Below, one piece after another: positions 18,003 through 26,759 of a stretch of DNA of 64,000 nucleotides. The stretch's first letter is position 1. Every line of letters starts with the position of its first letter. Source of the stretch: Pseudomonas sp. CM27 (lineage in GTDB: Bacteria > Pseudomonadota > Gammaproteobacteria > Pseudomonadales > Pseudomonadaceae); contig NZ_JABMCN010000001.1 of assembly GCF_013179515.1 (NCBI RefSeq), positions 17,433 through 81,432 of the forward strand, given 5' to 3'. The position numbers and the translations under genes are program-made. The notes under the pieces were generated by a model. It searched no databases. It saw nothing but the letters and a program-made list of their open reading frames with translations, and had not been told where the DNA came from.

Positions 18003-18580
18003 CTATGCGTTTCGGCCCGTCAGCGCCTGGCGCAGCTTGTCGGCCACGGCAGAGGCGCTGGGTTTCGGCTTGGCCCCTTGCGCCTTTCCTTTGCCGAAGG
18101 GGTTGGTCATCTGCGACCACTCCAGCCTGGCATCCAACGCCATGAACAACTCGGGTAGCGGCGTTCGCCAAGCCACATCGGGTTGCCAGCCAAGCCAGCC
18201 CGTTGCGATCGAGTACAGCCGGTCAACGTAACTTCCGTCTTCGATGACGCTTACGCCGTCCCGGCTTGGTCGTTTCCCGGGTCTTTGCCGCGCGGGTTGT
18301 ACAGCGCGACCAAGTAGGAGTTCAGCTGCGTCGACACATCAAGAACGCCGTGCTGCCAGACTTGCTCTGGCACTGCCTTGGCGGCCTTATCGTCGAGGCC
18401 GGCACCGGCCACCAGGATGGCGGCGCAACCGTCGACGCTGAGCGAGTTGATAGCCTGGGAGGCGCCGCGCAGTCCGCCAAAGCGGCTCTCGATCGCCCGC
18501 ACAGCCTTGAGGGTTGGGGTAAGGGTGAATTCTTCATCACCCAACTTGACGGTAACGGTACCGTGCAGCGTGTTGTTCAT
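18003..18580 (-). CDS. gpGT-like tail assembly chaperone made by -1 frameshift
   Basis: The frame behind the gpG-like gene is open without its own good start: after slippage at 18272-18278 it continues 'RPSRDGVSVIEDGSYVDRLY' and ends with TAG at 18003-18005. The fusion has 103 residues of the G part plus 89 of the T part, 192 in total. The T part contains 'GWLGWQPDVAWRTPLPELF', typical of tail chaperone T domains. By analogy with lambda gpGT it should hold tape measure and major tail protein together during tail assembly. The spacing to the tape measure gene agrees with this. Confidence 0.8.
18251..18580 (-). CDS. gpG-like tail assembly chaperone
   Basis: 109 residues, the unshifted product. 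It begins 'MNNTLHGTVTVKLGDEEFTL' and carries 'KAVRAIESRFGGLRGA', the conserved core of gene-transfer-agent/gpG-like tail chaperones. It lies between major tail protein and tape measure, the standard position. Most ribosomes should end here; a minority should shift at the slippery heptamer near codons 102-103. Confidence 0.8.
   Translation of the reverse strand: MNNTLHGTVTVKLGDEEFTLTPTLKAVRAIESRFGGLRGASQAINSLSVDGCAAILVAGAGLDDKAAKAVPEQVWQHGVLDVSTQLNSYLVALYNPRGKDPGNDQAGTA
18272..18278 (-). other. Slippery heptamer GGGAAAC for programmed -1 frameshift
   Basis: On the minus strand the frame reads CC(G GGA AAC), an exact X_XXY_YYZ heptamer in the correct phase near the end of the gpG-like gene. 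It is the counterpart of lambda GGGAAAG. Shifting by -1 enters the frame that stays open to 18003. Confidence 0.85.
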
Positions 18581-18620
18581 TGATCAGGTCCTGTTAGGCC
18601 GGGGCCGAAGCCCCGGGCGC

Positions 18621-19124
18621 TTATGGGGTTACAGGGGCCGGCAACAGCTCGAGGATTTCCGAGTTGATGCCAAAGGTGATGTTGCGGCGCACCACGTTGT
18701 CAGCGGCGCCGGCCGCAACGGTGTTGTTCATCACTTTCGCGCGGTAGTAGAAGGTGGTCGGGCTGATTGCCGGTGATGCATCAGGGTCGCCGTCGTTGAG
18801 GGTGACCTTGATGTTGTAATCGCCCTTGCTGCGATCCTTGTGGGCGGTCTTGACGGCATTCTGGCCAGCATCACCGTTATCCAGGCCCACGGTCATGGTC
18901 ATGTCGCCGGCATCAGCCGTGCCCTTGTACTTGCGCACCCGGCCATCCTCGAGCGACGTAAAGGTCACGCTGCTGAAGGTGTCGCCGAACTCGCCGAGGT
19001 CTTCGATTTCACCAACACGCACATAGGTGTCGGCCTCGAACTCGGTTTTGGTGGTCGCGCCGGTCTTGCTGCCAATGAAGAGGCGGCAGCCGGCGGCTGT
19101 ATTGAGGTTGTCTTCTGCGGGCAT
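18621..19124 (-). CDS. Major tail protein
   Basis: 167 residues, beta-rich, with 'GCRLFIGSKTG' near the start and 'GDTFSSVTFTSLEDGRVRKY' in the middle, as in tail tube proteins of the gpV/HK97 class. It sits upstream of the gpG/gpGT pair and downstream of the tail terminator gene, in canonical order. It polymerises to form the tail tube. Confidence 0.82.
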   Translation of the reverse strand: MPAEDNLNTAAGCRLFIGSKTGATTKTEFEADTYVRVGEIEDLGEFGDTFSSVTFTSLEDGRVRKYKGTADAGDMTMTVGLDNGDAGQNAVKTAHKDRSKGDYNIKVTLNDGDPDASPAISPTTFYYRAKVMNNTVAAGAADNVVRRNITFGINSEILELLPAPVTP

Positions 19125-19179
19125 GGGTGATCCTCCAAAGCCACGTTGGATAGAAGCCGCAGCGCGGCCAGTGGGTGAT

Positions 19180-19566
19180 TCAGTGAGTGGTGATCACACG
19201 GACGGTGATCGACCCCTGGTAAGTGATGCCGTCGGCATCGCGCTGGGCGTCGGCCTGCTCGACCCGAACGGACACGGCACGGCCGACTTCCAGCGGCAGG
19301 CGGCGCTCGTCCAGGGCGGCGATAACCTCGCCGTTGATGCGTTTGACCTCGGCCTGGCCCACGGAATCGGACCAGACGGACAGATACAGCAGGCGCGTTT
19401 CGCGCTTGCGGCCCGAGATTGGGCTGCTGTTGACCGAAACCTCTCGATCGATGGAGACGTACGGCATTTCGGCGTTCAGCGGCGCGCCATCGTATATCGG
19501 GCAGCTAACCTCCGCCTGAAGCCTGGCAAAGATGGCCTCTTGCAGAGCCAAGGATGGATCAGCCAT
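19180..19566 (-). CDS. DUF3168-family tail completion protein
   Basis: 128 residues. The motif 'CPIYDGAPLNAEMPYVSI' and the following strand pattern match DUF3168 tail terminator/completion proteins. It should cap the tail tube and join it to the head. It overlaps the gp10-like gene by 8 bp and precedes the major tail gene. Confidence 0.75.
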   Translation of the reverse strand: MADPSLALQEAIFARLQAEVSCPIYDGAPLNAEMPYVSIDREVSVNSSPISGRKRETRLLYLSVWSDSVGQAEVKRINGEVIAALDERRLPLEVGRAVSVRVEQADAQRDADGITYQGSITVRVITTH

Positions 19567-20134
19567 TGCCTACCCCCTGGCTTGCCTTGCGCAGCGTGCG
19601 CCGGACGGCTTCCTCAAGATCCGCCATGACGAACTCGCGGTTGACGTCCAGAGACGGACGCAGCCACGGGTGTGCGGGCCTGGCAGGTATGTCCGGATAC
19701 TTCCCGAAGAAGTGCTGCCCATCGGACTTGTTCTTCGTGTCGCGCTGGCGGATCGAGTTTCGCCGGCCTTTCAGTTGCGACTTGTCGCGGTTGTTGGTGT
19801 GCACGCCGCCGATCGCGTTCCGGTCAGCTCGCTGGTACATGCTGCCGGAATAGCCCTTGGTCCCGTACTCAAGGAACCGTAGGTAAAAGAATCGGCGATT
19901 GTCTCGCTTGCCCCGTATGCCCACCTGAGCATCCAGCCCGCTGGGGGTGACGTAGACACGCAGGGCGGCTGCAGCAGCGCCGGTATCCTTGGGGATCAGC
20001 TGTCGCTGGGTTTCGAGTACCCGCGCGGCTGCTTTGGCCATGGCAGGCTGCAACTCGCTGTCCATCGTCTTGTGGATGTTGCGCAGCGTCCGGCGTAGCC
20101 GGATGTCACCGCGAAGGCTCGACCGGCGCGCCAT
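19559..20134 (-). CDS. HK97 gp10-like head-tail joining protein
   Basis: 191 residues. An N-terminal helix rich in Arg/Ala is followed by 'LIPKDTGAAAAALRV' and 'FYLRFLEYGTKGYSG', the two signatures of the HK97 gp10 family (aromatic-E-x-GT motif). The family takes part in head-tail connection or tail completion. The ATG start lies 4 bp after the upstream small gene's stop codon. Confidence 0.8.
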   Translation of the reverse strand: MARRSSLRGDIRLRRTLRNIHKTMDSELQPAMAKAAARVLETQRQLIPKDTGAAAAALRVYVTPSGLDAQVGIRGKRDNRRFFYLRFLEYGTKGYSGSMYQRADRNAIGGVHTNNRDKSQLKGRRNSIRQRDTKNKSDGQHFFGKYPDIPARPAHPWLRPSLDVNREFVMADLEEAVRRTLRKASQGVGNG

Positions 20135-20137
20135 ACC

Positions 20138-20308
20138 CTACTCCTTGGCCGGATCAGCCTTCGGGAGCTTCGCGGCCTTGTCGGTGACCGCTTCAGCGTA
20201 CCCCCGGGCAATCAGGCCTTCGCCATAAGCCTTGTCGACCTCGAACTCTTCGCCCTTCTCGCGCTCGCCAGACGCGCCGGTCAGCGGGCCCAATGCTCGA
20301 ATTTTCAT
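20138..20308 (-). CDS. Small unknown protein in the head-tail module (56 aa)
   Basis: An ATG at 20306-20308 opens a frame of 56 codons ending TAG at 20138-20140. The product is Lys/Glu/Ala-rich, beginning 'MKIRALGPLTGASGEREKGE' and containing 'LIARGYAEAV'. It fills exactly the gap between the head closure gene and the gp10-like gene. The 'G-x-LIxxGYAE' pattern resembles short phage head-tail proteins whose N-terminal region binds capsid or connector. The function is unknown. Confidence 0.6.
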   Translation of the reverse strand: MKIRALGPLTGASGEREKGEEFEVDKAYGEGLIARGYAEAVTDKAAKLPKADPAKE

Positions 20309-20316
20309 CATTCACC

Positions 20317-20643
20317 TCATGGGTTAGGTACCGATGAGCAGAGAAGCCTCATCAAGGAGTTTTCGTTGTCAGGCAACACGGCCTCAACCTGGTAGGTGAT
20401 CCCCCTACGTGTCAGGCGCGATCCTGCGACGATATCTGGGCGCGGCCTGCCTATGATTTCGGCAGTTACAACAGCACTCAGCTTTTCAGCAACCGCAATG
20501 ACTCGACCGCTTGGGGTGCGAACCTCACCCCACATTTCAGGGCGAGCAGCAGGCAGCCACGTCACTGTGGCGCCCCCGGATTTATTCCTCTCCTCGTGTC
20601 GATGAGCCACCTGTAGCCGATGACGCAACGGGCCGGCCCTCAT
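20317..20643 (-). CDS. Phage head closure (head-tail adaptor) protein
   Basis: 108 residues from the ATG that overlaps the upstream stop by 4 bp. 'MRAGPLRHRLQV' and 'WGEVRTPSGRVIAVAEK' followed by 'SRLTRRGITYQVEAVLPD' fit the SPP1 gp16 / HK97 head-closure family. It should seal the connector after packaging. A longer upstream reading is possible but would fully overlap the connector gene. Confidence 0.75.
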   Translation of the reverse strand: MRAGPLRHRLQVAHRHEERNKSGGATVTWLPAARPEMWGEVRTPSGRVIAVAEKLSAVVTAEIIGRPRPDIVAGSRLTRRGITYQVEAVLPDNENSLMRLLCSSVPNP

Positions 20644-20984
20644 ACGCCCCACCCAATCCGGTGAGGCGTCAGGAGTGCCACCGAGCCTTTGGGCAGCTCG
20701 GTGGCAATGGTTCCGATCACAACGTCCTCGCGGTTGGCGTAAAGATGGCCAAGGATCAGCAAGCAAGCAGCCTCGATCGGCTTGTTGCAGACCATCGGCG
20801 AGTCACCGGCATCCCCGGCGGCGACAGCCTCATCCAGCGCCTGCTGATCGACGTAAAAACGGCGGTTCAGATATTCCATCGCCTGCCCCTCCGCCGCCTC
20901 GACCAGCAGCTCCAGGTACTGGTCATCATCATCGGGATCTCGAAGGTGATGCCGGGCAATGGACATACTGATAACCGGCATCAT
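20640..20984 (-). CDS. Head-tail connector protein (gp6-like)
   Basis: 114 residues, helical, with 'HLRDPDDDDQYLELLVEAAE' near residue 12 and 'KPIEAACLLILGHLYANRED' near residue 67. Both are typical of HK97 gp6-like connectors that form a ring below the portal. It overlaps the head closure gene by 4 bp. Alternative ATG starts lie at codons 2 and 7. Confidence 0.8.
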   Translation of the reverse strand: MMPVISMSIARHHLRDPDDDDQYLELLVEAAEGQAMEYLNRRFYVDQQALDEAVAAGDAGDSPMVCNKPIEAACLLILGHLYANREDVVIGTIATELPKGSVALLTPHRIGWGV

Positions 20985-21521
20985 CTACTCCTTCAGCGGT
21001 TCGAGTGATGCCAGATTCCGCTGCACCAGTTCCTCCGCATGCCGGCGCGGCACCTTGTACGCTGGACCTCCGCGACGACGAAGCTCACCCTCGTCCATGT
21101 ACGAACGCAGCGGATAGATCTGAAGGGACGCTGGGTTGGAGTTGGCCCGATCATCTAGCGCCAAGTCATCAGCGCCGGCGCCGCTATCTGCCAAGACTGA
21201 GGCGGCTTGAGCGACGGCTTCGGATGCGGCATCGGCAGCGTCCGTCGTAGAGATACCGGCACCCTGCTCGCCTGTGACGCAATCCAACCCAGTGCCAGCG
21301 GCCGCCTGCCCTTCTGCCGTCAACAGGCCCGAGTCCTCCACCGTGCCTGGAGCAGTTGCAGGTACGCCCGAATCAGCGGATTCGCTAGCGTCTGGAACGA
21401 TCACTCGGCTAGGCGAAAGGGGCAATCCGGCAGCTTCAGTCGGCCCGCTGCTGGAATCAACCGTCGATACCGAATCCTTAGCATCAGCCGTCGAGGCTGG
21501 TGTTTCCTGTTTACGTGCCAT
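20985..21521 (-). CDS. Phage structural-region protein, low-complexity
   Basis: About 178 residues from the ATG of 'MARKQETPAS'. The first 130 residues are Ser/Ala/Asp/Thr-rich and probably disordered. The last 45 ('LQIYPLRSYMDEGELRRRGG', 'PRRHAEELVQRNLA') look folded and resemble the C-terminal part of small head-tail proteins. It stands between capsid and connector. The function is unknown. Confidence 0.55.
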   Translation of the reverse strand: MARKQETPASTADAKDSVSTVDSSSGPTEAAGLPLSPSRVIVPDASESADSGVPATAPGTVEDSGLLTAEGQAAAGTGLDCVTGEQGAGISTTDAADAASEAVAQAASVLADSGAGADDLALDDRANSNPASLQIYPLRSYMDEGELRRRGGPAYKVPRRHAEELVQRNLASLEPLKE

Positions 21522-21569
21522 TGGATTACTCCATTGCGGCGCCATTTCTGGCGCCGATCTGCGGGATGG

Positions 21570-22757
21570 TTAAGGCGTGACCAGCGGGCCAGTAACGAAT
21601 GCTTCGTCGCGATAGATGGCAAAGGCCAGGCGCTCTTCAGCACGAATCGTTGCCATGTTTTTCTCGAAGTCATCACTGTTCTCGGTCGAGATCAACACTT
21701 CGATTTCCATGCGGTCGAAGATCTGAGCGCCGAGCTTGAAGGCACCAACCAAGAAGTCGTTCTGGGTCATGGCCTGGGTGGAAACCACCGGACGATTCCA
21801 CAGCTTCGCGTTGGTGCCTTCTTGCGGTTGACCGATGATGTAGCGGCCTTCCCCGTCCTTGGTCAGCTCAATGGCCGCCCAGTCGATCGGGTTGAGCACG
21901 ATGCCGTCCGATGGAAACTCGGCCAGTTCGGCCTGCAGAAGTGCCAGGCGCAGGCGGTCAATGCGCTGCTCGCCCACCACAGCAACGCCAGCTGGGGCGG
22001 CGTACAGTTGAGCAACCGTCATGAGGCCCTGCAGGTTCACCCCGGTGCCGTTGCCGTAAAGCAACTGAGCCTCTTCAGCCATGTTGAGGCCGTAGCGTGC
22101 ACGACCGTCGATGTAGCTCTGCAAGGCCTTGGCATCGTCCAGCATCTGCCGGCTGGCTTTGAACAAATGGGCGATGGTCCTCACGTTCGCAGTGGTCAGG
22201 CCGAAGGTCAGATCGGAATACGGCTTGGCAGTCGTCTCCGCCACGGTGCGGGCGTTGTTGGTGAAGCCAGTCTCACGCACGTACTCGATGGAGTTCGATT
22301 CTGTGGTACCCGGCGCGACCAGGTCGCGAACGGTCAGTCGCCGTTGAGCCGGGGCAATGATCCCCGGCAGGCGCTGAGTCTGCACCAGGTCGCCGCCGGT
22401 TGCGGTGGTGATGGCCGCACGCGGTACGGAGACACGACGAGAGCCGCGGAAGGACGAGTTCATGTCCTTCATTTCTTCGCTTTCGATCACGAGGGCGCCT
22501 ACCGATTTCTGCGGTTCCTCCTGATGGTTGCGATCCCGGCTTGCGTTCACGAGCTTCTGCTCGGCCTCGCCCAGTCGCGCCTGAAGCTCGCCCTGCTTTG
22601 TCAGCAGTTCATCAACCTTGGCGCGGGTTTCGGTATTCATTTCACCGGAGGCCTTGATCTGCTTCTCGGTCGCCTCGGCCTGGCTTTTGATCTGATCGCC
22701 AATGCCCTTGAGGCTGGCGTTGAGTTCCTTGACTTGGGCTTCAAAGTCCATGGTCAC
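21570..22757 (-). CDS. HK97-family major capsid protein
   Basis: 395 residues. The first 100 form a Lys/Glu/Gln-rich coiled coil, the scaffold-like delta domain that the prohead protease removes. The remaining part carries the HK97 fold sequence, with 'LPGIIAPAQRRLTVRDLVAPG' and 'VLNPIDWAAIELTKD'. It follows the protease gene with a 4-bp overlap. It forms the capsid shell. Confidence 0.92.
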   Translation of the reverse strand: MTMDFEAQVKELNASLKGIGDQIKSQAEATEKQIKASGEMNTETRAKVDELLTKQGELQARLGEAEQKLVNASRDRNHQEEPQKSVGALVIESEEMKDMNSSFRGSRRVSVPRAAITTATGGDLVQTQRLPGIIAPAQRRLTVRDLVAPGTTESNSIEYVRETGFTNNARTVAETTAKPYSDLTFGLTTANVRTIAHLFKASRQMLDDAKALQSYIDGRARYGLNMAEEAQLLYGNGTGVNLQGLMTVAQLYAAPAGVAVVGEQRIDRLRLALLQAELAEFPSDGIVLNPIDWAAIELTKDGEGRYIIGQPQEGTNAKLWNRPVVSTQAMTQNDFLVGAFKLGAQIFDRMEIEVLISTENSDDFEKNMATIRAEERLAFAIYRDEAFVTGPLVTP

Positions 22758-23611
22758 TTTCCTTTCAGAGAATTGAGGAGATTGGTTGCCGCGCTCAGAG
22801 AGGCGGAGAGGTCTGGCGCGACAGCGCGGGGCTTATCGGGCGGGGCAGCGTTATGCGTACCCCCGCCGGTAGCGCGAGGCATACCGGACTTGAAACTGGC
22901 GAATAGTTCGCGGCGCTCGGAGCGAGGCATGCCACCCTTGGCCAGCGCTACATCCATGGCCTTGAGCGCATTGGCCTGCGCGGCATCTTCGGTTTCGCGC
23001 TCGGTTACTTCAGTGGACGACAACAGCCCGGTGGCCAGGCCAAGCTCCACGGCACGCTTGCCGCGGATGTAGGTTTCGTCGTCCATCAGCTCGGCCATGT
23101 CTTCTGTCGACTGGCCGCTGGTCTCGGCATAGAGGTCTGCCATCGCGGCGTCGAACTCCTCCATGTCGTCAGCGATGTCGCGCAGGTAGTTGCGATTGCC
23201 GGCAAGCCAGGTCCAGCAGTTGTGGATCATGAGGAAGGCGCTGCTGGCCACCTCGCGTTTTTTGCCGGCCAGGAACACAATCGACGCAGCGCTAGCCGCC
23301 ATGCCGAGCACCTTGGTGGTGACTTGGTGGCTGTGCTCCTGCAGGCGGTTGTAGATGGCAATGCCTTCGAACATATCGCCGCCTGGCGAGTTGATGTAGA
23401 CGGTGACATCACGCTCGCCTATGGCCCGCAGCGCGGCATCGACTCGTTTCAGCGTGACGCCTTCGCCATACCAGTCTTCGCCGATCACTCCGTAAACAGT
23501 AATGGTGTCCGAGGTGTTCTCGACGGCCGCCTGGATCGCGGGATTCCATTTTTCGAGCGCGCGCGGGCTCATCTCGCTGCGCAGGCCGCGAGACTGGATC
23601 TTGTGCTTCAT
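22754..23611 (-). CDS. ClpP-like head maturation protease
   Basis: 285 residues. 'VYINSPGGDMFEG' near residue 72, 'LGMAASAASIVFLAG' (catalytic Ser near residue 107) and 'AFLMIHNCW' (catalytic His near residue 128) mark an S14 ClpP-type protease. It cleaves the capsid delta domain in the prohead. Its C-terminal 80 residues are charged and may bind the scaffold. It lies between portal and capsid, as in HK97-type heads. Confidence 0.88.
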   Translation of the reverse strand: MKHKIQSRGLRSEMSPRALEKWNPAIQAAVENTSDTITVYGVIGEDWYGEGVTLKRVDAALRAIGERDVTVYINSPGGDMFEGIAIYNRLQEHSHQVTTKVLGMAASAASIVFLAGKKREVASSAFLMIHNCWTWLAGNRNYLRDIADDMEEFDAAMADLYAETSGQSTEDMAELMDDETYIRGKRAVELGLATGLLSSTEVTERETEDAAQANALKAMDVALAKGGMPRSERRELFASFKSGMPRATGGGTHNAAPPDKPRAVAPDLSASLSAATNLLNSLKGK

Positions 23612-23627
23612 GGATTGCTCCCGTGAT

Positions 23628-24932
23628 TTACTTTTCCGGCTGTTGGAGCCAGTTCATCAGTGCGGCCCTTGCGGCCTGGCTATCGTTTTGCTTGCCCAAC
23701 TGGTCAAGTGGCACCAGGTTGGATTGCACCGTCAGTACATCGCCACCCGGCATGCTCGGAAGGTTTTCTTTGCGACGGCCCTCGTTTCGGGTCATGTAGC
23801 CGTTCTGCCCCATTGTGCTGAGATAGGCAGCGCGACCGGCGCTGTCCGCGCGCAGGAACGCTTCAAGTGAGTACTCTGCGTAGAACTTGATCCGGTCAAC
23901 AGCCGTCATGCACCACTTGTTCACGCACTGCTCGATCGGCGCCGTAAAGGACATGATGCAGTAGGTTAGGAACGCGATCTGCTGCTGTTCCAGCCCCGTG
24001 CCCCAGTTGCTGCCCTTGTCGGTCTTCATCACCATCCAAGGCGGGACGCCGAACCAGCGGCAGATTTCCTCGATGCTGTGTCCTCTCGACTCCAGCAGCT
24101 GAGCATCAGCAGGGTTGATGCCGATCATTTCCGGCTTCACACCTTGCTCGAGCACGGGGCTCTTGCCGGCATTCAACGCCCCAGAGATCGTCTTGACGTA
24201 CTCGCGGAACTCAACGCGCTGGGCAGGGTTCAGCGTTTTGTCCACCGAGAACGCGACCGTAGGCATCATGCCGTTGCGGAACGTACTGTTGGCGGCGTCG
24301 TCTGCTGACATTGCAGAACCGAACACATCCGCGCCGTAACGAATGGCGGAAAGTCCAACTCGGCCATCCAGGGTAAACGCCGGGATGTGCAGCATGTCTT
24401 GTCGCAAAATCTCCCGGCGCGCGCCCTTTCGGGGCCTGAAGAAATACCTGAGCCGTCCATCGTCGTCGAACTCAGGATCGACTCTCGACGGCATCAGGAA
24501 GTCCAAGGCGATGACGCGTCCAGCAGAGCGATGGATCTCGCAGTAGGCGTTGCCCCACAACAGCATCGAGGCGACCACTGCCTGCCAGAAATGGAAGGCA
24601 GCCATGTCTTCGTTGGGGCTGTTGTGAACAACGTCGTACAGCGGGAAATCGCGGGCGCTCTCTCGACTACCATCGGGCATCCGCCGATAGATGCTCAATG
24701 GCAGGCCGGCTACCGAGGTCGAGATGATACGGACGCATGCCCACACGGTGGACAGGCGCATGGCCTTGTCGACGCTGACTGACTTACCGCTACTGGACTG
24801 GGCACCGTTAAAGGCACTCCAGAAGCCGCCATCCGACAGTTTGATAGTCTTCCCCAGCCACTCACTCATGCTGGCTGAGGGTTTGGTGGCAGCAGCACCC
24901 AATGCCTGGGATAGGGTTTTAATCACTGACAA
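23628..24932 (-). CDS. HK97-family portal protein
   Basis: 434 residues. 'MRLSTVWACVRIISTSVAGL' near residue 58, 'WGNAYCEIHRS' near residue 130 and 'EEICRWFGVPPWMV' near residue 290 are characteristic of phage portal proteins. It forms the DNA entry ring. The start overlaps the small membrane-protein gene by 14 bp. Confidence 0.9.
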   Translation of the reverse strand: MSVIKTLSQALGAAATKPSASMSEWLGKTIKLSDGGFWSAFNGAQSSSGKSVSVDKAMRLSTVWACVRIISTSVAGLPLSIYRRMPDGSRESARDFPLYDVVHNSPNEDMAAFHFWQAVVASMLLWGNAYCEIHRSAGRVIALDFLMPSRVDPEFDDDGRLRYFFRPRKGARREILRQDMLHIPAFTLDGRVGLSAIRYGADVFGSAMSADDAANSTFRNGMMPTVAFSVDKTLNPAQRVEFREYVKTISGALNAGKSPVLEQGVKPEMIGINPADAQLLESRGHSIEEICRWFGVPPWMVMKTDKGSNWGTGLEQQQIAFLTYCIMSFTAPIEQCVNKWCMTAVDRIKFYAEYSLEAFLRADSAGRAAYLSTMGQNGYMTRNEGRRKENLPSMPGGDVLTVQSNLVPLDQLGKQNDSQAARAALMNWLQQPEK

Positions 24933-25080
24933 GCCCTCTGCGGATGAAGCCAGCGATGCAGAAGAAGCTCAGCGATCCGGCCAGCAAAGCCCAGCCGGTA
25001 CCAGCCAGCATCCAGACCCCGCTGCATGCCAAGCAGAAAGCGACCACTGCGCAGGCGATGAAAATATGAAATGCGTTCAT
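24919..25080 (-). CDS. Small membrane protein between terminase and portal (53 aa)
   Basis: An ATG at 25078-25080 that overlaps the terminase stop (ATGA) opens 53 codons ending TAA at 24919-24921. The protein consists of two hydrophobic helices, 'IFIACAVVAFCLACSGVWML' and a second around 'WALLAGSLSFFCIAGF', with a basic end 'IRRG'. A two-span protein here is not a standard head component; it could be a phage membrane accessory protein. The tight coupling on both sides supports that it is expressed. Confidence 0.6.
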   Translation of the reverse strand: MNAFHIFIACAVVAFCLACSGVWMLAGTGWALLAGSLSFFCIAGFIRRGLVSD

Positions 25081-26756
25081 GCGATCAGTGGGTCCCGAAT
25101 TCCAGCCATAAAGTTGTCCATTCCCCCACGCCCCTCAGGATTGAGGCTGATCAGAGAAACGGCGTTGAATGTAGCCATGAGCGGATCGATCTTGGCCGTG
25201 CCCGAGGCCTGCTTGGTGATCAAGAAGGCGTTGGCCGACGGCACGCCTTTGGCGTTCCCGCACGACCAGGCCATGAGCGGCTGGCCGCAGTGCAGCAGCG
25301 TGCCCTCGGCAAGCTTGCGTTCCGTGGTCTTGATCGCGCCGGTCAACTTCCAGCCTTGGGAAATGCCAACGATCTTGTCTTCTTCGACGCCGGCATCTGC
25401 CAAAGCATCAAGAACGGAGCCAATGCCAGCCGGGTCTAGCCCGACCTTGTCCAGCAGGCCCGACTCATTGATGCGCTTAACGATTGCAGCGAATTCCTCG
25501 ACGTCATCGCCGATGCGCTTGACGATGGTCAAATCGCCAATCGCTTCGAGGTCCTTAAGCCTGGGCGCTTCGGACTTGCGCCGCTCAAGCACCGAGGGGT
25601 GGGCCCAGGCATGCGCCCAGTGGAACCACCGTCGCGTACCTGTCTCTCGGCCTACGACAGCAAGCCCGAGCAAGTCGTCCAGGCCGCCGCCGTCACCGCC
25701 CACATCAATGACCTCGCACCGCTCAAGGATCTGCTCCAGATTGAGCCATGTGGCCGCCTGCGGCTCCCAGAACTCTGCGCCCACCCAGGCGTCCGACATC
25801 AGGGCCAGGCCGATCTCGATGTTTAGGTGCTTGGCCAGGAAACCACGCAACTCAGCTTCGCCGTCGATTTCCGCTTGCATGAACAGGCGTTCAAGCGTGG
25901 GGCGATCCACCGAGAACCCCATGTTTGGGTTCACCAGGTGGAAGTTCTCGGGCTTGCGCGCAGCGCCGCTGTCGATCATCTCTTTCGAGAATTCGTAGAT
26001 GATCGGCAGGAAGCGATTGTCGTTGATACGGCCATCACGCACGCCGCGGGCATAATTCAGCTTCGACCGGAACACCCCGGCCGGCGGCTCGTTCGATTGA
26101 GTGGTCAGCCAGATGACAAAGCCTTCAGGACGGGACAGCAGGCCACCGGTGGCCTCCCGGATCATATCAGCGGCTTTCGGATTCTTGCCAAACAGCCAAG
26201 CCTCGTCGATCAGCACGCCAACGGCCTTCTTGCCGCCCACCACGTCGCTATCAGCGGCGACGACCTTCAGCGTGGCGCCCGTCTCGCGGTGAGTGATCAG
26301 CCGAAGGTGTGGCTGCACGTGCAGCAGGTCCTTCAGCTCTTCGTCGTTGTTGACCATGTCCTTGGCTGGGACGAAGGCGTTGTCGGCAATTTCCTTTGTC
26401 GGAGCGAGGATGATGAACTCCGCCGACATCCGCCAGTTGCGCACTAGGGCCGTCAGCATGATTGCAGCGGCGATGGTTGACTTGCTGTTCTTCTTCGGGA
26501 TGCAAAGCATGAACTCCCGAATCAGGCGCTCGCCTGTTTCACTGTTGTAGCTACCGAATACAGCCCCAGCGAAAGCCAGCACCCACGGTGCGCATGCACT
26601 CTCGATAGTTGGACTGCCCGGGGCGTCGACGATGCGAAGCCCCTTGAAAACCTCAAGGCTCTCTTCAGCCTCCTGAGGGAACAGCGGTTCAGGGATGATC
26701 GATTCGCTGGCAGCCAGGCGCCGCCACCAATCCGGGCAGGCCGTGGTCCAAAGCAT
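25077..26756 (-). CDS. Terminase large subunit
   Basis: 559 residues. The ATPase part has a Walker A-like 'IPKKNSKST' near residue 90 and Walker B 'VGVLIDEAWLFG' near residue 180. The C-terminal nuclease has Asp-containing strands around 'DDLLGLAVVG' and 'LDPAGIGSV'. It cuts concatemeric DNA and drives packaging through the portal. It starts 3 bp after the small subunit stop. Confidence 0.92.
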   Translation of the reverse strand: MLWTTACPDWWRRLAASESIIPEPLFPQEAEESLEVFKGLRIVDAPGSPTIESACAPWVLAFAGAVFGSYNSETGERLIREFMLCIPKKNSKSTIAAAIMLTALVRNWRMSAEFIILAPTKEIADNAFVPAKDMVNNDEELKDLLHVQPHLRLITHRETGATLKVVAADSDVVGGKKAVGVLIDEAWLFGKNPKAADMIREATGGLLSRPEGFVIWLTTQSNEPPAGVFRSKLNYARGVRDGRINDNRFLPIIYEFSKEMIDSGAARKPENFHLVNPNMGFSVDRPTLERLFMQAEIDGEAELRGFLAKHLNIEIGLALMSDAWVGAEFWEPQAATWLNLEQILERCEVIDVGGDGGGLDDLLGLAVVGRETGTRRWFHWAHAWAHPSVLERRKSEAPRLKDLEAIGDLTIVKRIGDDVEEFAAIVKRINESGLLDKVGLDPAGIGSVLDALADAGVEEDKIVGISQGWKLTGAIKTTERKLAEGTLLHCGQPLMAWSCGNAKGVPSANAFLITKQASGTAKIDPLMATFNAVSLISLNPEGRGGMDNFMAGIRDPLIA

Positions 26757-26759
26757 GTG

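Noticed and set aside
21207..23072. 621-codon plus-strand frame opposite capsid and protease genes
   Set aside because: Antisense to three strongly supported genes; composition is that of a complementary-strand artefact.
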